The notes: generated by a model not told the origin, from the sequence alone. A stretch of 64,000 nucleotides of DNA from Nemorincola caseinilytica (GCF_039540515.1 NZ_BAABFA010000004.1:1-64000), one strand, 5' to 3'. Positions 28,001 to 35,544 are shown, counted from the first letter of the stretch. Translations and numbers: made by a program.

Positions 28001-28134
28001 GCAAGGTGACCAGCCACAATGGTGTCATAGATCACAAGGTGCAACTGGACAATTCGCTTGCCAATGGCATGTATATGCTTACGGTTCATGCAGGCGACGA
28101 GCGCAAGGTGTTCCACTTCGTACTCAGCAAATAA
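16072..28134 (+). CDS. Giant secreted beta-helix/Ig-repeat protein with T9SS type A sorting domain (4020 aa)
   Basis: Signal peptide 1-19 (ending AMA). Four large modules follow at about residues 22-640, 775-1305, 1438-1975 and 2108-2635. Each is a right-handed parallel beta-helix (many short N-rich rungs such as NNxI and GNTI) with a closing LESGG...DGxVRPGPxGSxNGG...IGADEFDG block. Fn3-like domains of ~130 residues join the modules. About eight Ig-like repeats follow (about 2733-3573), interrupted by a ~165-residue jelly-roll domain (about 2909-3073, SQDFNSGIDDW). The C-terminal part (3572-4020) matches that of the first adhesin: GGSYC domain, Ig-like domains and a T9SS sorting domain (PNPNTGSFAV, NGMYMLTV). 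Beta-helices often bind or cleave polysaccharide; no lyase catalytic site was recognised, so adhesion or glycan binding is inferred. A strong terminator follows. Confidence 0.9.
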   Translation: MKKFYLSLLSCVAFCSAMAQVTVNATGGVATQGYGSISAAFLAINNGTHTGAITVEVSANTTEGASCVLHSSGAGSANYTSVTIRPTADNVTISGPSASGKGLIELNGADNVTIDGDNPNTPGTNRNLTITNSASNTTTLTSVIRLVVGTGVANTDNVTIKNCIINGSATGRNASGVTSGSVDNTLGIYGGGNAAGATSAPSSLTAVNNSSTGTMNNLVIDNNAITSCARGISVNGASQASINSITVSNNTLGTAGSTAGAPPYFGISSTIYTVAITIQGATLCTVSGNTIQNVMSCNGNVIRGAEIQGTTVSNLQFVNNTINGVVASATNCTGDEGLYIGGSMTTCNISGNTITNIISLSSTANASGINLNNGTGTTTTIVSGNKVSRVNNHTASAVPATGINVNGPNNVQLNNNMVWDVNGRAATAPPSTSNENMGIKVSSGTGHKVYNNTVHMYGGPISGSASHGNTCFMIVNTTSTGMDVRNNIFSMQMTGWPGTPINSCIQLPTGLTASFNGTFNNNAYYAASGNYLAQMTSGTTRYLVSDLVINAITPATNWRSYSSTLNAAGTNDNASLAFVGAAPFIGANTDMHISNASATPLESGGATVTGVTTDIDGQVRPGPAGSVNGGANMPDIGADEFDGIPQDIIPPSITYTALAATCIAGDRTLNATVTDNIGVPLSGANVPRIYYRKGAGTWSSSSGAYVSGTAANSVWTFTISATDMGGLIGTDQVSYYVVAQDAAGKVGATPGIGLVATDVNTVTTPPTTPNIYFVQPNSGTFDVGIGKPFTTITAAVNSYNTNTCLTGHIVYNLTDASYPTESYPITIANNPMAGASATLTIKPATGVAVSITSSSGAASVIRFTDARYVTIDGVNTGGSSFTITNGNAGNTTGNIWLSSVTTGNNNIALRNLTLVGGNAGTAGADEFGIFASNTSSSRTDGANNDDVTIAGNSFEKCGYAVWAGGTSGGTDDNWVITNNIVGPATSSSTNNVGVNAMFFRNMTNLNVSNNTLRNIGVTGTTFGTAGIYMEGNINRAVVANNNISNHVSYGTSNSMSINIGSGVINARVSGNKITTIFNTNGSPGSMRAIELNGGANCNDTIMNNMISEVYSNSSATTTNWPMGIFIQGSTSVAKIWHNSIHLFGDRAGTASTAAGSACIMVTTSGNNIDLRNNILVNTYNNTGIVGEKSYAIYSTSASSTFSAIDNNNYTVSATNFMGLIGGTDRTIVAEMQSGFGGNANSISVNPGFVSNTDLHIPNGGPSGLESAAANVGVTSDIDGDVRPGPVGSVNGGGLLADIGADEFDRIPVEAVLPVVNYTALTSTCSAGDRVITATISDNVGIVTTGANMPRLYMKKNTGAYISAPGTLTAGDALSGTWTFTVSAAAFTPALAGGDQVTYFVVAQDAAGNLGGFPGAGITGTDVNTATPPTTPNVYNIFPSSGTYNVGTSGTYPTITSAINAYNTNTCISGHITYVLTDATYPTESFPITIANNPLAGPSATLTLRPAASTSVTVTGGTSSQSMFRFNDARYVTMDGVNTGGANLHLVSSNPGTNTCNIWLTSSGPGCKFITLKNMNITGGANIPNASPYANEWGILCGSTAIGGNNGNDNDNVTITGNTFLRCGYAVLVCGGAANTSTGGNDNWVVSNNIIGPATVDPLLGMGVNGMFFRNMVNLDISNNILRNTGNTVNGNSFPPAGFFLESGIERAMIRNNTIDGFFSSKTGVSQVIYFGTNILNSIISGNTFKNIGSNVSGWSPRVININTGNASSNDTIVNNIITDVWTNAGTAVASNWANGIYIEGTAGGLKIWHNSINLFGARTGQTGATGSACIAIVATGGNLDIRNNVLVNTCDNTSTATDKNYTIYSSVANTNFTNIDHNDYFVANASNVLGFIGSTDRTNIAGMQAGFGGNLHSVSVNPGFVSNTDLHIPAATISQLESGGMGLGVNTDWDGHVRPGPAGSANGGGLIPDIGADEFDGIIQDVVAPSIVYTPLLGACGNGDRTFTATITDASGVNSTTFKPRVYFKINSAGTWQFTEGTSLGGNVWSFTIQASLMPGLVVGNTVQYYVAAQDAASPTNNVGAQPGIGSTGTNVTNITAPTTPASYNVMTALGGDNLVGSAQPSPFNTLSGAINLYNTGCLTGHVTFILTDANYGVSEGFPLIINNSVFADVDHTLTIRPNAGVSATVTAPTSAGSTFKLLDARFVTIDGVNTGGASLTVVNTKTTAGAAPVWLASTTTGGCKNIAIKNTTITGGNNTITGVWGIIASANGTNPAGNDGMNHDNVLIEGNTFLKCGYAIWGSGSGFASATSNDNWQIKNNFIGPETSDNNLNMGVNAVFLRRMINLEVSGNLFRNIGVTGTTFGTAGLYIEGAVDRARVINNTITNLMSYGSGATSFGIYFGASGGVINSIVSGNTIKGLNNLSGAAGSMRGIYIHTGNNISNDTIVNNMISDVAGFASTTATSCPIGIGIETNSTGTGGVNVWYNTVNLFGSRTGSATSGAMTICMYVGTSGTNLDIRNNIFTNTYDISNQANEKAYAMYSTTGFANYSQLNFNNYFSNGSLAFLSSERTNMTAVQSFGGNTASFSSKPVFVSDNDLHLQQVNANLPMVAGIPLAVTTDFDGTPRNAITPFVGAHEAPKCSGALTAGTAVPVSPSLCVAGSTVINDVTSTPGIGVKLQWQSSPDSVLFTDISGATSETYTISPNITATTYYRMKADCIFSGNRDSASTRVVVYPLPAVITGNDGCVSYTTSLNSADAGGNWVSSNTTVATIGTNGVVTANTTGTTVISYTLPSTGCTRTRELTVNPLPVAIIGDTRICKNTTSDLENADANGTWTSSATGVATVEGTTGVVTGVNDGMTQITYTLPTGCFRAVSVSVDPLPALTVTSLTPTTVCLNESVSFNSSVPPSTFTLMSQDFNSGIDDWTMDNISGDPSAYWQLVPNGWDGSVGDGTPMMQAVGILTGQVNTVLTSGSFSTAGMGSASLTFNQYLLSDAGDATVAVEYSTDGGANWLPLANFAGMTIGDGTWSTTDNDTTIEMPAGALDKTDVKLRWNYNGFLQWFIDNVTVKGTLPPATYAWAGVGGASGVVCDAVTCATATVTPTVAGNNVYAATATSSAGCISTVNVTVSINPLPAAIGGTLSVCQGLTTTLTDDDPDGTWSSSTPSVATIGSSSGIVTGHDAGTSIVTYTLPTGCIITAEVTTNPLPASIAGATFEVCPAHTITLTDSDPDGTWSSSDATVADIDPTTGVILAGNAGTATITYTLPTTCIATATVTVNPLPDAIGGTLAVCKGLSTTLTDATTPGTWTSINTSVATIDATTGEATGVTDGTTTIVYALTTTGCAITAELTVNPLPAAIVGGSMHVCPGNDITFSNSDPDGTWSSSTVAIGTINATTGVATGITDGTTTITYTLPTTCISTAVLTVDPLPAPITGDMTVCEGLNTTLNSITPDGEWYSSNDLIATAGSTTGIISGVAAGTVTVSYVLPTTCMITAVVTVDPLPVAITGTMRACVNATTTLSNTDPDGTWSSGDVTIATIGSATGEMTGVAAGNTLITYTLPTGCITTTIVTTDPLPVVHNVSTGGSYCAGSTGVVLSMTNSEADDTYRLYHGATLVGTVTSVGGAFDFGTYTMSGTYTATATTDLGCLTDMAGAANIVITPTVLPEATIVMGPNDTVCEGQSATFTATPVNGGSAPAYQWIVNGTVVGGTSSYTYVPVNGDVVKVELTSNAVCPLPATVTSNALTAVVTHTLLPSVTIDANPGNNVCQFSNVLFTATPVNGGTTPTYAWTRNGNPVGGTGNTMVLVPNNGDVIVARLTSSYSCPSINNVASNSISMNVTNVFLPSVEINALPGLTSRIGQTVTLNAVVKPAGNTPTYQWYKNSTKLTGATTATYISADFANNDSVTCEVHGVGSCAYYSFNSVKIRRTTGMVEIAGEGNIRLVPNPNTGSFAVNGTIAGTTDEEVTMEVTNMLGQTVYTGKVTSHNGVIDHKVQLDNSLANGMYMLTVHAGDERKVFHFVLSK
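16135..23980 (+). repeat. Four tandem ~2-kb beta-helix modules
   Basis: The marker segment encoding DIGADEF recurs at 17974, 19960 and 21976, spacings of 1986 and 2016 bases, with a diverged fourth copy (GAHEAP) near 23960. DNA identity between copies is visible in stretches, for example the PTESFPITIANNP and VTIDGVNTGG coding parts. This indicates internal duplication of a whole ~660-residue unit. Confidence 0.85.
24268..26790 (+). repeat. Ig-like repeat array (~8 copies) split by a jelly-roll insert
   Basis: Repeats with the same PLPxxIxG...VC...GTWSSS...TG pattern as in the other adhesins; a distinct carbohydrate-binding-like domain interrupts them at about 24797-25290. Confidence 0.75.
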
Positions 28135-28155
28135 TCAATAGATAAGTATTCTTTT

Positions 28156-28190
28156 CAAAGGGGTGGCAGAGATGCCGCCCCTTTGTTTTT
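28156..28190 (+). terminator. Terminator of the giant beta-helix gene
   Basis: CAAAGGGGTGGCA pairs with TGCCGCCCCTTTG (one G-T wobble) around a GAGA loop and is followed by five T. Confidence 0.9.
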
Positions 28191-28238
28191 GGAGGCATTA
28201 TGAGTATATTTATTTGTTCGCCTTGTAAATGACATTGT

Positions 28239-29306
28239 ATGAGGAAGATATTGGGATATATTATAGTGTTGTGCTGTCTTAGTGTGGCGGTACAGGCAAA
28301 AGATCTGATGGTAAGGAGAAAGACCATAGAGCAGCAGGTAAAGGTGAGCGAGGGCGACCGGCTGGTAGTAGATGCTGCACTGGGGGATGTGCGCATCAGG
28401 ACCTGGAAGAAGCCCATGGTATCGGTGCGTATTGTCATTACGGGCATGGGCTATACACAAGGCCGGGTAGATAGTATGCTTGATGGCCTGGATGTGCAGG
28501 TAAAAGACCACGAGCACGGATCGGCGAAGATAACGGTAGAAAGGCCCTTGCCCGGCAATAAAGACCATGGTGTAAGGGGAGAACTAAGCATTGTAAAGGA
28601 CTTTAAAGACATAGATACGAATGGTAAGGCCATCAGTTATGAGCTGATGATACCCGATGGCATGTTCGTAGATGTAAAAGCGGTACATGGGGATGTACAT
28701 TTCGAGGACGACTATAGCGGCCCTGTGAATGTAGATGTATTCAATGGTCGCCTGTTCGCGAAGAAGCTAATGGGCCGCATGAACTACATAAGCATAGATG
28801 CGCCAATGTTCTTTGATAAATGGGGCCATATCGGCTACCTGGACAATTCCTATGTGAATGCTGTGCATTATTTGCAGATAGACCATGCGGGTGATGTGCA
28901 TTTGCGCGATGGAAGAGGGCTGAAGATAGGCACCATAGACAATGTATACTTTGGCGGCAATATGAGCGAAGTAGCGATAGACCGTGCAGGTAATGTAGTA
29001 GGGAGACTGGATAAGGCAGAGAACATTGCGATAGGAACTATTCAGGGCATTTGTGAATTATGGCTCTTTAGTGTGAACGGCATCTCGTTCACAGACCTAT
29101 CGGCTGTAAGGCGCATGAATATCAGTGGCTACACAAGCTCCATCAAGTTGGGACAGATGGGTAATGCCGTTATTGACATAAATGCCGACGTGAAGAATGT
29201 ACCTTCTTATTTACAGAAAGGAGAAACGGGCTGTAGTGGCACTGTGGGCAATGGAAGTGCATCCATAGGTATACATATGTCGAATGGCACAGTGACCTTT
29301 GAATAG
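28239..29306 (+). CDS. Secreted DUF4097-like beta-strand repeat protein
   Basis: A 355-residue protein with a signal peptide (residues 1-20, ending VQA). The body consists of short regularly spaced beta-strands (GDVRIRTW, GDVHFEDD, GDVHLRDG) typical of DUF4097 putative adhesins, which form a right-handed beta-solenoid. It has no T9SS sorting domain, so it is probably periplasmic. It stands alone between two terminators and is convergent with the 2047-residue adhesin gene. In other bacteria such proteins often lie near anti-sigma or membrane-stress genes; none are here. Function unknown. Confidence 0.6.
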   Translation: MRKILGYIIVLCCLSVAVQAKDLMVRRKTIEQQVKVSEGDRLVVDAALGDVRIRTWKKPMVSVRIVITGMGYTQGRVDSMLDGLDVQVKDHEHGSAKITVERPLPGNKDHGVRGELSIVKDFKDIDTNGKAISYELMIPDGMFVDVKAVHGDVHFEDDYSGPVNVDVFNGRLFAKKLMGRMNYISIDAPMFFDKWGHIGYLDNSYVNAVHYLQIDHAGDVHLRDGRGLKIGTIDNVYFGGNMSEVAIDRAGNVVGRLDKAENIAIGTIQGICELWLFSVNGISFTDLSAVRRMNISGYTSSIKLGQMGNAVIDINADVKNVPSYLQKGETGCSGTVGNGSASIGIHMSNGTVTFE

Positions 29307-29344
29307 ATAGCGCACGAATCTTTACTCATAAGATAAAAACAGAG

Positions 29345-29370
29345 CAGCCCCCTTGTTTCCAAGGGGGCTG
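29345..29370. terminator. Bidirectional terminator between convergent genes
   Basis: A perfect 11-bp stem (CAGCCCCCTTG with CAAGGGGGCTG) with a 4-base loop lies between the DUF4097-like gene and the adhesin on the other strand. Confidence 0.85.
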
Positions 29371-29400
29371 TTTCTTTACAGAGGAATTCAAAGCACGTTA

Positions 29401-32400
29401 TCAGTGCTTCATTACGAAGTTGATAGAATGATGCTGAGTGCTTGTCCTCAGGTTCACTATGTACATACCATTTGGTAGTGCGTTGTTCATTTCTATGGTC
29501 ACCTGCTGGTTGCCTGTGTTCAGCGTATTTTCATACACTCGTTGGCCCAGCATATTGGTAATGCTTATGGTCATTTCTTCCTCTGCCATTTCGGTGGGTA
29601 TGCCGCTTATGGTAAAGGCGCCATTGTTGGGGTTGGGCATCAGGCGTATGGTAGATGAGGCTGTGGTCTGCGCTACATTGCCCGGTGTCACCACCGTCAT
29701 CACTACCGCATTGTAGTTGGTTATCCCGTTGCATATGCCGCTGCTGCTTACCAGGCAGGTCACCACATCGCCATTCTGCAGGGCGCTGGTGCTGTATGTG
29801 CTGTTGGTAGCGCCAGCTATATCGGTAGCATTTACAGCCCATTGGTAGCCCGGTGTAGGCCCTGCATTCGTTACCACTGCAGAGAATGAACACAGCTCGC
29901 CTGCGGCAATAGTATTGCCGGGTGTGGCATTGATGGTGACCATAGGCAGGGTAGGAGGTATCACGTTCATTTCTACCTCTGCACTATGCGCAGTATCGCC
30001 AGTGCGGCACCTGTAGTTGCTGGTGATGATGCATTTGACCCTGTCGTTGTCGCTGGGCAGGAAGCTATAAGTAGCGCCTGTGCCCACACTAGTGCCATTC
30101 ACCAGCCATACATAGCCAGGTGCAGCGCCACCGCCCACAGGTGTGGCAGTGAGGGTCACTACCGTACCCACGCACACTGTGGTACTGGCAGGTGACAGTA
30201 CAAGACCTGCTGCGGGATGCAGCGATGGCAGTACATTGCGTATGCTACCGGCAACAGCAGTATCTACCGTGCGGCAGGCAGCATTGCTCGTCATTTTTAT
30301 TGATACTATATCGCCATGTGCAGGAGCTACCGAATAGGTGGCGCCCGTACCGGTGGCCACACCGTTCAGGTACCAGTTATAGACAGGTGCTGTACCGCCG
30401 TTCACCGGGGCAGGAGAGAATACCACCGCTGCGCCCGAGCATGATGTGTCGGTAGGTACAGAGGCCAACAGAGTAACAGCGGGTGTTACCAGTGGTTGTG
30501 CTATCACCATTGCGCTGCCGGTCATGGTGCGCTGGCAGCCTGTGGTAGCATTGGTGGCCTGTACAGTGTACACGCCAGGCGCTGTCTGCAACCCGAAGCT
30601 GATACCCGTGCCTGTACCTGTTTCCGTGCCTGATGGCGCGCCACCTGTATACAGTGCATAGTCCACACCTGTTTGCGATGTGGCGAGACCTATGTTCACA
30701 CCTGTGCCACCTGTGCAGTAGTTGCCACCGCCCGTCACGTTATATGCAGCAGGTAATGGCTGCACTGTAGCAGTAGTGGTATTATAGCAGCCGTTGGCAA
30801 AGGTGTAAGATATGGTAGCAGTACCAAGCGCAGTGCCGAACGCTACTCCAGATGCCGATATAGTAGCGATAGCCGTATTGCTGCTGGTCCATGTGCCACC
30901 TGCAGATGTGCTGGCAAATGCTGCGCCGGATCCGATACATATATTGCCGCCGGATATTGTTGCAGGGATGGCATTCACTGTGATGGTAGCATGTGTAGAG
31001 CAGGTAGTGCCCAGTGTATATGTGATGTATGTGATGCCGGCGGCAACGCCGTTCACCACGCCTGCTGCATCCACATTGGCTATAGTGGTATTGTTCGATA
31101 CCCATACGCCGCCCGGGGTAGCACTGCTAAGTGTGGTAGACCTGCCCTCGCATACAGAGAACACACCGGTTATGGGTGTAGGCATGGGGTCTATGGTCAC
31201 GGTCTTGGTAACTATACAGCCTGTGCCTGTAGTGTAAGATACCAGCGCAGTACCTGCAGATACGCCTGTTACAGCACCTGTGACAGGTGCCACCGTGGCT
31301 GTGGCGGGGGCGCCTGCAGACCATGTGCCGCCTGTTACGGTATTCATCAGTAGTACCGATGTGCCGGCGCAGAACTGCGATGTGCCTGTGATGGCAGGTG
31401 GCAGATCGGTAACTGTGACAGTAGTAGCTATGCTGCAGCCGGTAAGCAGGCTGTAGGTTATAGATACCGTACCCGGAGTAACACCCGTTACAACACCCGA
31501 TGTAACATTTATGCTGCCTATAGCAGTGTTGCTGCTGCTCCATGTGCCGCCGGGCATGGGGTTAGATAGGGGAGTAGAGATACCTACGCATACTTGCAGG
31601 CTGCCTGTTATGGCCGATGGTGTGGCAGTAACAGTAACAGATGACGATGTATAACAGCCTGTTGCAGGCAGTGTATATGATATATTCACAGGACCAAGGC
31701 CAATCGCCGTTACCAGGCCGGTAGGATCTACTGTAGCTACCGATGCATTGCCGGTGCTCCATACGCCGCTGCCTGTGCTATTGGTAAGTGTGATAGTGCC
31801 ACCTGTACATACCGACAAGGGGCCAGCCGATGTGGGTGGAGTAGGGTTGACGGTAAAGATAGTGCTGGTGCTGCAGCCTGTGCCCAGCAGTATGTAGCTT
31901 ATAGCTACAGTGCCTGCGGTATGGCCGCTCACTACACCTGTAGTGCTGTTAACGGTAGCGATGGCGGTATTGCCGCTTGCCCATGTGCCGCCGCCACCTG
32001 TGTTCAACACAGTGGCCGTGCTGCCCTCACATACGCTTGTAGCGCCTGTTATGGCCACTGGCAGAGGATTCACCGATACACCACGCGTTATGTAGCAGCC
32101 TGTGCCCGATAATGTATAGGTAATGGTAGACGAACCTACTGCCATGCCTGTAGCATCGCCCGTGGCTATATCTACTGATACGTCAGCATTGCTGGATGAC
32201 CATGTGCCGCTGCCAGAGCCGGTGAGCGGTATGGTAGCGCCAAGGCATACCGATGCAAGACCTGTGATGGGAGCAGGCTGTGGGTTCACCAGTATGCTCT
32301 CGGTCACATAGCAGCCATTGGGTATGCTGTACGATATAGTTGCAGTTCCTGCATGCAGGCCTGTTACCACACCTGTAGTGGCCCCGATGGCGACATTGGC

Positions 32401-35400
32401 GCTGGTAGTGCTCCATGTACCTGTGCCGGTAGCATTCAGCATGGTAATAGTGCCGGCCTCGCATACAATGGTAGTGCCTGTGATGATGGCAGGCGCTGCA
32501 TCTACAGTAACGATGGTGGTAACATAACAACCTGTACCCAATGTATAGGTAACTACAGATGTACCTGCCGCAGCGCCTGTCGCTAAGCCTGTAGTGCCAT
32601 CTATAGAGATGTTGGTGTTGCTGGTGCTCCATCTGCCGCCTGCTATGCTATTGCTCAGTGCCAGGGTGCCGCCATTTTCACATACATGTCCTGTGCCTGC
32701 TGTTATACCTGCAGGCAGGCTGTTCACCGTCATAGTGCGTGTGGTATAGCAGGTAGTAGGCAGTGTGTAGGTAATGGTGGCTGTGCCTGCCGTATTGCCC
32801 GTTGCCACGCCTGTAGTGCCATCTATTGTAATGTTCGCAATGCTGCTCCATGTACCCGGTGTTATGGTATTTGCCAGGGTCACATTGCTGCCTATACACA
32901 CTTCTGTGGGGCCTGTTATAGAGGCAGGTGCCTGGTCTACTGTTATGGTATAGGTGCTGTAGCAGCCTGTGCCTAGTGTGTATGATATGGTAGCTGTACC
33001 TGCGGTATTACCGGTCACGATGCCTGATGCAACATCGGCAGTAGCATTACTGTTGCTGCTGCTCCATGTTCCGGGTGTCGTAGTATTGCCAAGGGTGATG
33101 TTCGCCCCCTCGCATACGTTGGTAGGGCCGGTAATGGCTGCAGGCAGTGTGTTTACTGTAACTGTAGTGGTTGTATAGCAACTGTTGGGCAGGGTATAGG
33201 TCACTGTTGCAGTGCCTGCTGTTACGCCTGTCATATCAGCGGTGCCGGGGGCAAAGGCCACATTGCCATTGCTTGCCGTCCATGTGCCACCTGTTATTGT
33301 ATTACTCAGCGTCACTGTCTGACCTATACATACTGTATCAGCACCTGTTATGGGGCCGGGCAGTGGGTTCACTGTTACTGTTGCTGTACCTGTCCTTGTA
33401 CAGCCGCTATTACTGGCCGTAGCCACTACGGTCGTTGTGCCTGCTGTTGCGGGGTTGAAATAAACGCTATCTGTGACCGCACCTGTATAAGGTATGGTAG
33501 CGGCAGCATCGCTGTAGAGGTTGGCTGAAGGACTCCATGTGATGGGCGATACTACTGTATAGTTCAGCGTTATGGACCAGGCTGCGCTGGTTATGAGGTT
33601 GTTGGTAAAGCCTGTGTTGTTGTACAGCGACAGTGTCCAGGTGCCGTTAGGTGTGCTGTACAGGTCGTTCCATGCATTTACATTTGAGACATAAGGAGCC
33701 GCGCCTACAGGCAGGCCTGCATCTGCCCTCCATGTACCGGTGAATACGCCCGAGCCAGTAGCAAGAGAGGTAGTACCTGCCGAGCTGATATTGGTATTGG
33801 TGAAGATGATGGCAGCCGATGCAGGACCATGTGCGCCTCTCTGGTTCACCAGGTTCAGTATGTTGCCGTTGGGGGCTTTTATGTTTATCACATAGTCGTC
33901 CTGGTAGTTCGATCCGAAGCTGATCACGTTCACCGCTGCGCCCGTTATCACCGCGCCTGCGGGTATGCCGCTCATGTTCAGGTTGGCAGTTATGGTGCCG
34001 AACGCGCCCACAGTACCGGGTATGGTGATGGTGCCGGAGTTCACGGTATTTGTCATAGGGCCTGTAACGCCGCCGGTAGCGCGTATGAGCCTTGTAGCAT
34101 CACCTGCGCATGCTGCTATAGATGTGGGCGATACGGTAACTGCTCCGGGTGTATATACATAGGTCACTGTAGATGTAGCGGTGCTGCTGCAGCCTGCGGT
34201 GGTGCCTGTTACTGTGTATACTGTTGTTGTGGTGGGATTGGCGGTCACTGTAGCGCCTGTAGTGGCCGAAAGACCTGTAGAGGGCGCCCATGAGAATGTC
34301 GTAGCGCCTGTAGCAGTGATAGAAAGACCCGAGCCGCCGGAGCATACATTGCCGCTACCTACACTCACGGTAGGCAGTGGGTTTATAGTAACAGTGGCCA
34401 CAGAAGATGTATCGAAGTCGGTTGTGCTGGTACAGGTAAGTATGCAGCGATAGTATGTAGTGGTAGATATAGTACCTGTACTATAGGTAGGCGATGTGGC
34501 GGAACCTATAATAGTATAAGGACCAGCTGGAGATATGGTAGATGATATCCACTGGTAAGAAATGCCCGATGCCGATGAACTGCCGGTAAGGCTGATGGTA
34601 GAAGATCCGCTTGCGCAATGCGATGCAGGGGCCGCTGCTGCTGTACCCGCTGTAGGTGTGCCAGAGCATACTGCGGCGGGGTTCACTGTTGCGGTGGTCA
34701 CAGCCTGTTTGGTACATCCCCAGGCGTCTGTAACTGTAAGTGTATAGTTGCCCGATGCTGCTGTTGTGGGCGATGTCACCGTAGGGTTGGCGGCAGTGCT
34801 GCTATAACTTGGCCCTGCCCATGAATAGGAATATGGAGTAACACCACCACTCGGGCTGCTGTTCAGGTTGAATGAGGTGCCTGCAGGTACGGGTGATGTA
34901 TTGCTGGCAGTGGTGTTCACAGCAGTTATCCACTGCGCGGTGATAGATGCGGTATTATTGATGCTCCATGTGCCGCTAGCGCCCGAGCCGCCCCAGCCGC
35001 ACAGGTAGAAGGTGATGGTCTGCCCGCCGCATACTACCACACCCGCAGGCTGGCTGAATGATGGCGAAGCGCCGGAAGCGGTGCTGCCGAAGACAGTAGC
35101 CGCACCTGAGCCTATACGGTACACCAGCCCGAATGTATTGGGGCCTGTGCTGCTAGACTGGCCGGCTCCTACACCCACACCTGTTATCTTTAGCTGTGTG
35201 GTAGAGTTGTTGGTAACGGTAAAGTATATATAGTCGCCGGCGCTGTACACGGTAAGCGCTGCCGATGCGCCTACTGTCCAGCCGGCAGAGTTATACCGGT
35301 TAGCGCCGGCATTGTAACTCACGCCGGGACCTCTGTCCCATTGCGATACGTTCACTGCTGCCGTACCCGGAGAGGTAGAGGCCGGTAATGGCGCATATGC

Positions 35401-35544
35401 GCTGGGCCCGGCAGCCGCGTTAAGTGTGGTGCCTCCCCATGTAGTAGGCGATATTGCGGTCTGTGCTATAGATGTCGCAGCCATCATCACACAGGAAAGC
35501 AAAAGAGAAACTTGTTTAAATGGTGTTCGTAATATCCGATACAT
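29401..35544 (-). CDS. Large Ig-repeat adhesin with P-like domain and T9SS sorting domain (2047 aa)
   Basis: The start is taken as the ATG at 35544, giving a signal peptide MYRILRTPF...SIAQ (1-28); the frame runs back to a TTG at 35568 that would add eight residues. Residues 29-215 form an N-terminal beta domain (SPTTWGG, SQWDRG) shared with the adhesin at 42093-45944. Then come Ig-like parts, a proprotein-convertase P-like domain at about 485-668 (DDYVINIKAPNG, NGTWTLSLYN), and about 12 Ig-like repeats (723-1598) of the same type as in the other adhesins. The common tail and a T9SS type A sorting domain follow (PNPNNGAFTI, NMLGQ, NGMYIVNL). It is probably a surface or matrix protein. The P-like domain lacks an accompanying protease domain. 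Confidence 0.9.
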   Translation of the reverse strand: MYRILRTPFKQVSLLLSCVMMAATSIAQTAISPTTWGGTTLNAAAGPSAYAPLPASTSPGTAAVNVSQWDRGPGVSYNAGANRYNSAGWTVGASAALTVYSAGDYIYFTVTNNSTTQLKITGVGVGAGQSSSTGPNTFGLVYRIGSGAATVFGSTASGASPSFSQPAGVVVCGGQTITFYLCGWGGSGASGTWSINNTASITAQWITAVNTTASNTSPVPAGTSFNLNSSPSGGVTPYSYSWAGPSYSSTAANPTVTSPTTAASGNYTLTVTDAWGCTKQAVTTATVNPAAVCSGTPTAGTAAAAPASHCASGSSTISLTGSSSASGISYQWISSTISPAGPYTIIGSATSPTYSTGTISTTTYYRCILTCTSTTDFDTSSVATVTINPLPTVSVGSGNVCSGGSGLSITATGATTFSWAPSTGLSATTGATVTANPTTTTVYTVTGTTAGCSSTATSTVTYVYTPGAVTVSPTSIAACAGDATRLIRATGGVTGPMTNTVNSGTITIPGTVGAFGTITANLNMSGIPAGAVITGAAVNVISFGSNYQDDYVINIKAPNGNILNLVNQRGAHGPASAAIIFTNTNISSAGTTSLATGSGVFTGTWRADAGLPVGAAPYVSNVNAWNDLYSTPNGTWTLSLYNNTGFTNNLITSAAWSITLNYTVVSPITWSPSANLYSDAAATIPYTGAVTDSVYFNPATAGTTTVVATASNSGCTRTGTATVTVNPLPGPITGADTVCIGQTVTLSNTITGGTWTASNGNVAFAPGTADMTGVTAGTATVTYTLPNSCYTTTTVTVNTLPAAITGPTNVCEGANITLGNTTTPGTWSSSNSNATADVASGIVTGNTAGTATISYTLGTGCYSTYTITVDQAPASITGPTEVCIGSNVTLANTITPGTWSSIANITIDGTTGVATGNTAGTATITYTLPTTCYTTRTMTVNSLPAGITAGTGHVCENGGTLALSNSIAGGRWSTSNTNISIDGTTGLATGAAAGTSVVTYTLGTGCYVTTIVTVDAAPAIITGTTIVCEAGTITMLNATGTGTWSTTSANVAIGATTGVVTGLHAGTATISYSIPNGCYVTESILVNPQPAPITGLASVCLGATIPLTGSGSGTWSSSNADVSVDIATGDATGMAVGSSTITYTLSGTGCYITRGVSVNPLPVAITGATSVCEGSTATVLNTGGGGTWASGNTAIATVNSTTGVVSGHTAGTVAISYILLGTGCSTSTIFTVNPTPPTSAGPLSVCTGGTITLTNSTGSGVWSTGNASVATVDPTGLVTAIGLGPVNISYTLPATGCYTSSSVTVTATPSAITGSLQVCVGISTPLSNPMPGGTWSSSNTAIGSINVTSGVVTGVTPGTVSITYSLLTGCSIATTVTVTDLPPAITGTSQFCAGTSVLLMNTVTGGTWSAGAPATATVAPVTGAVTGVSAGTALVSYTTGTGCIVTKTVTIDPMPTPITGVFSVCEGRSTTLSSATPGGVWVSNNTTIANVDAAGVVNGVAAGITYITYTLGTTCSTHATITVNAIPATISGGNICIGSGAAFASTSAGGTWTSSNTAIATISASGVAFGTALGTATISYTFANGCYNTTTATVQPLPAAYNVTGGGNYCTGGTGVNIGLATSQTGVDYALYTGGAPSGTETGTGTGISFGLQTAPGVYTVQATNATTGCQRTMTGSAMVIAQPLVTPAVTLLASVPTDTSCSGAAVVFSPAPVNGGTAPVYNWYLNGVATGTGATYSVAPAHGDIVSIKMTSNAACRTVDTAVAGSIRNVLPSLHPAAGLVLSPASTTVCVGTVVTLTATPVGGGAAPGYVWLVNGTSVGTGATYSFLPSDNDRVKCIITSNYRCRTGDTAHSAEVEMNVIPPTLPMVTINATPGNTIAAGELCSFSAVVTNAGPTPGYQWAVNATDIAGATNSTYSTSALQNGDVVTCLVSSSGICNGITNYNAVVMTVVTPGNVAQTTASSTIRLMPNPNNGAFTISGIPTEMAEEEMTISITNMLGQRVYENTLNTGNQQVTIEMNNALPNGMYIVNLRTSTQHHSINFVMKH
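30750..33375 (-). repeat. Ig-like repeat array (~12 copies)
   Basis: About 12 copies of the ~73-residue, two-cysteine repeat, counted from the PxxITG...VC signatures on the minus strand. Many copies share near-identical GTWSSSN coding DNA. Confidence 0.8.
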
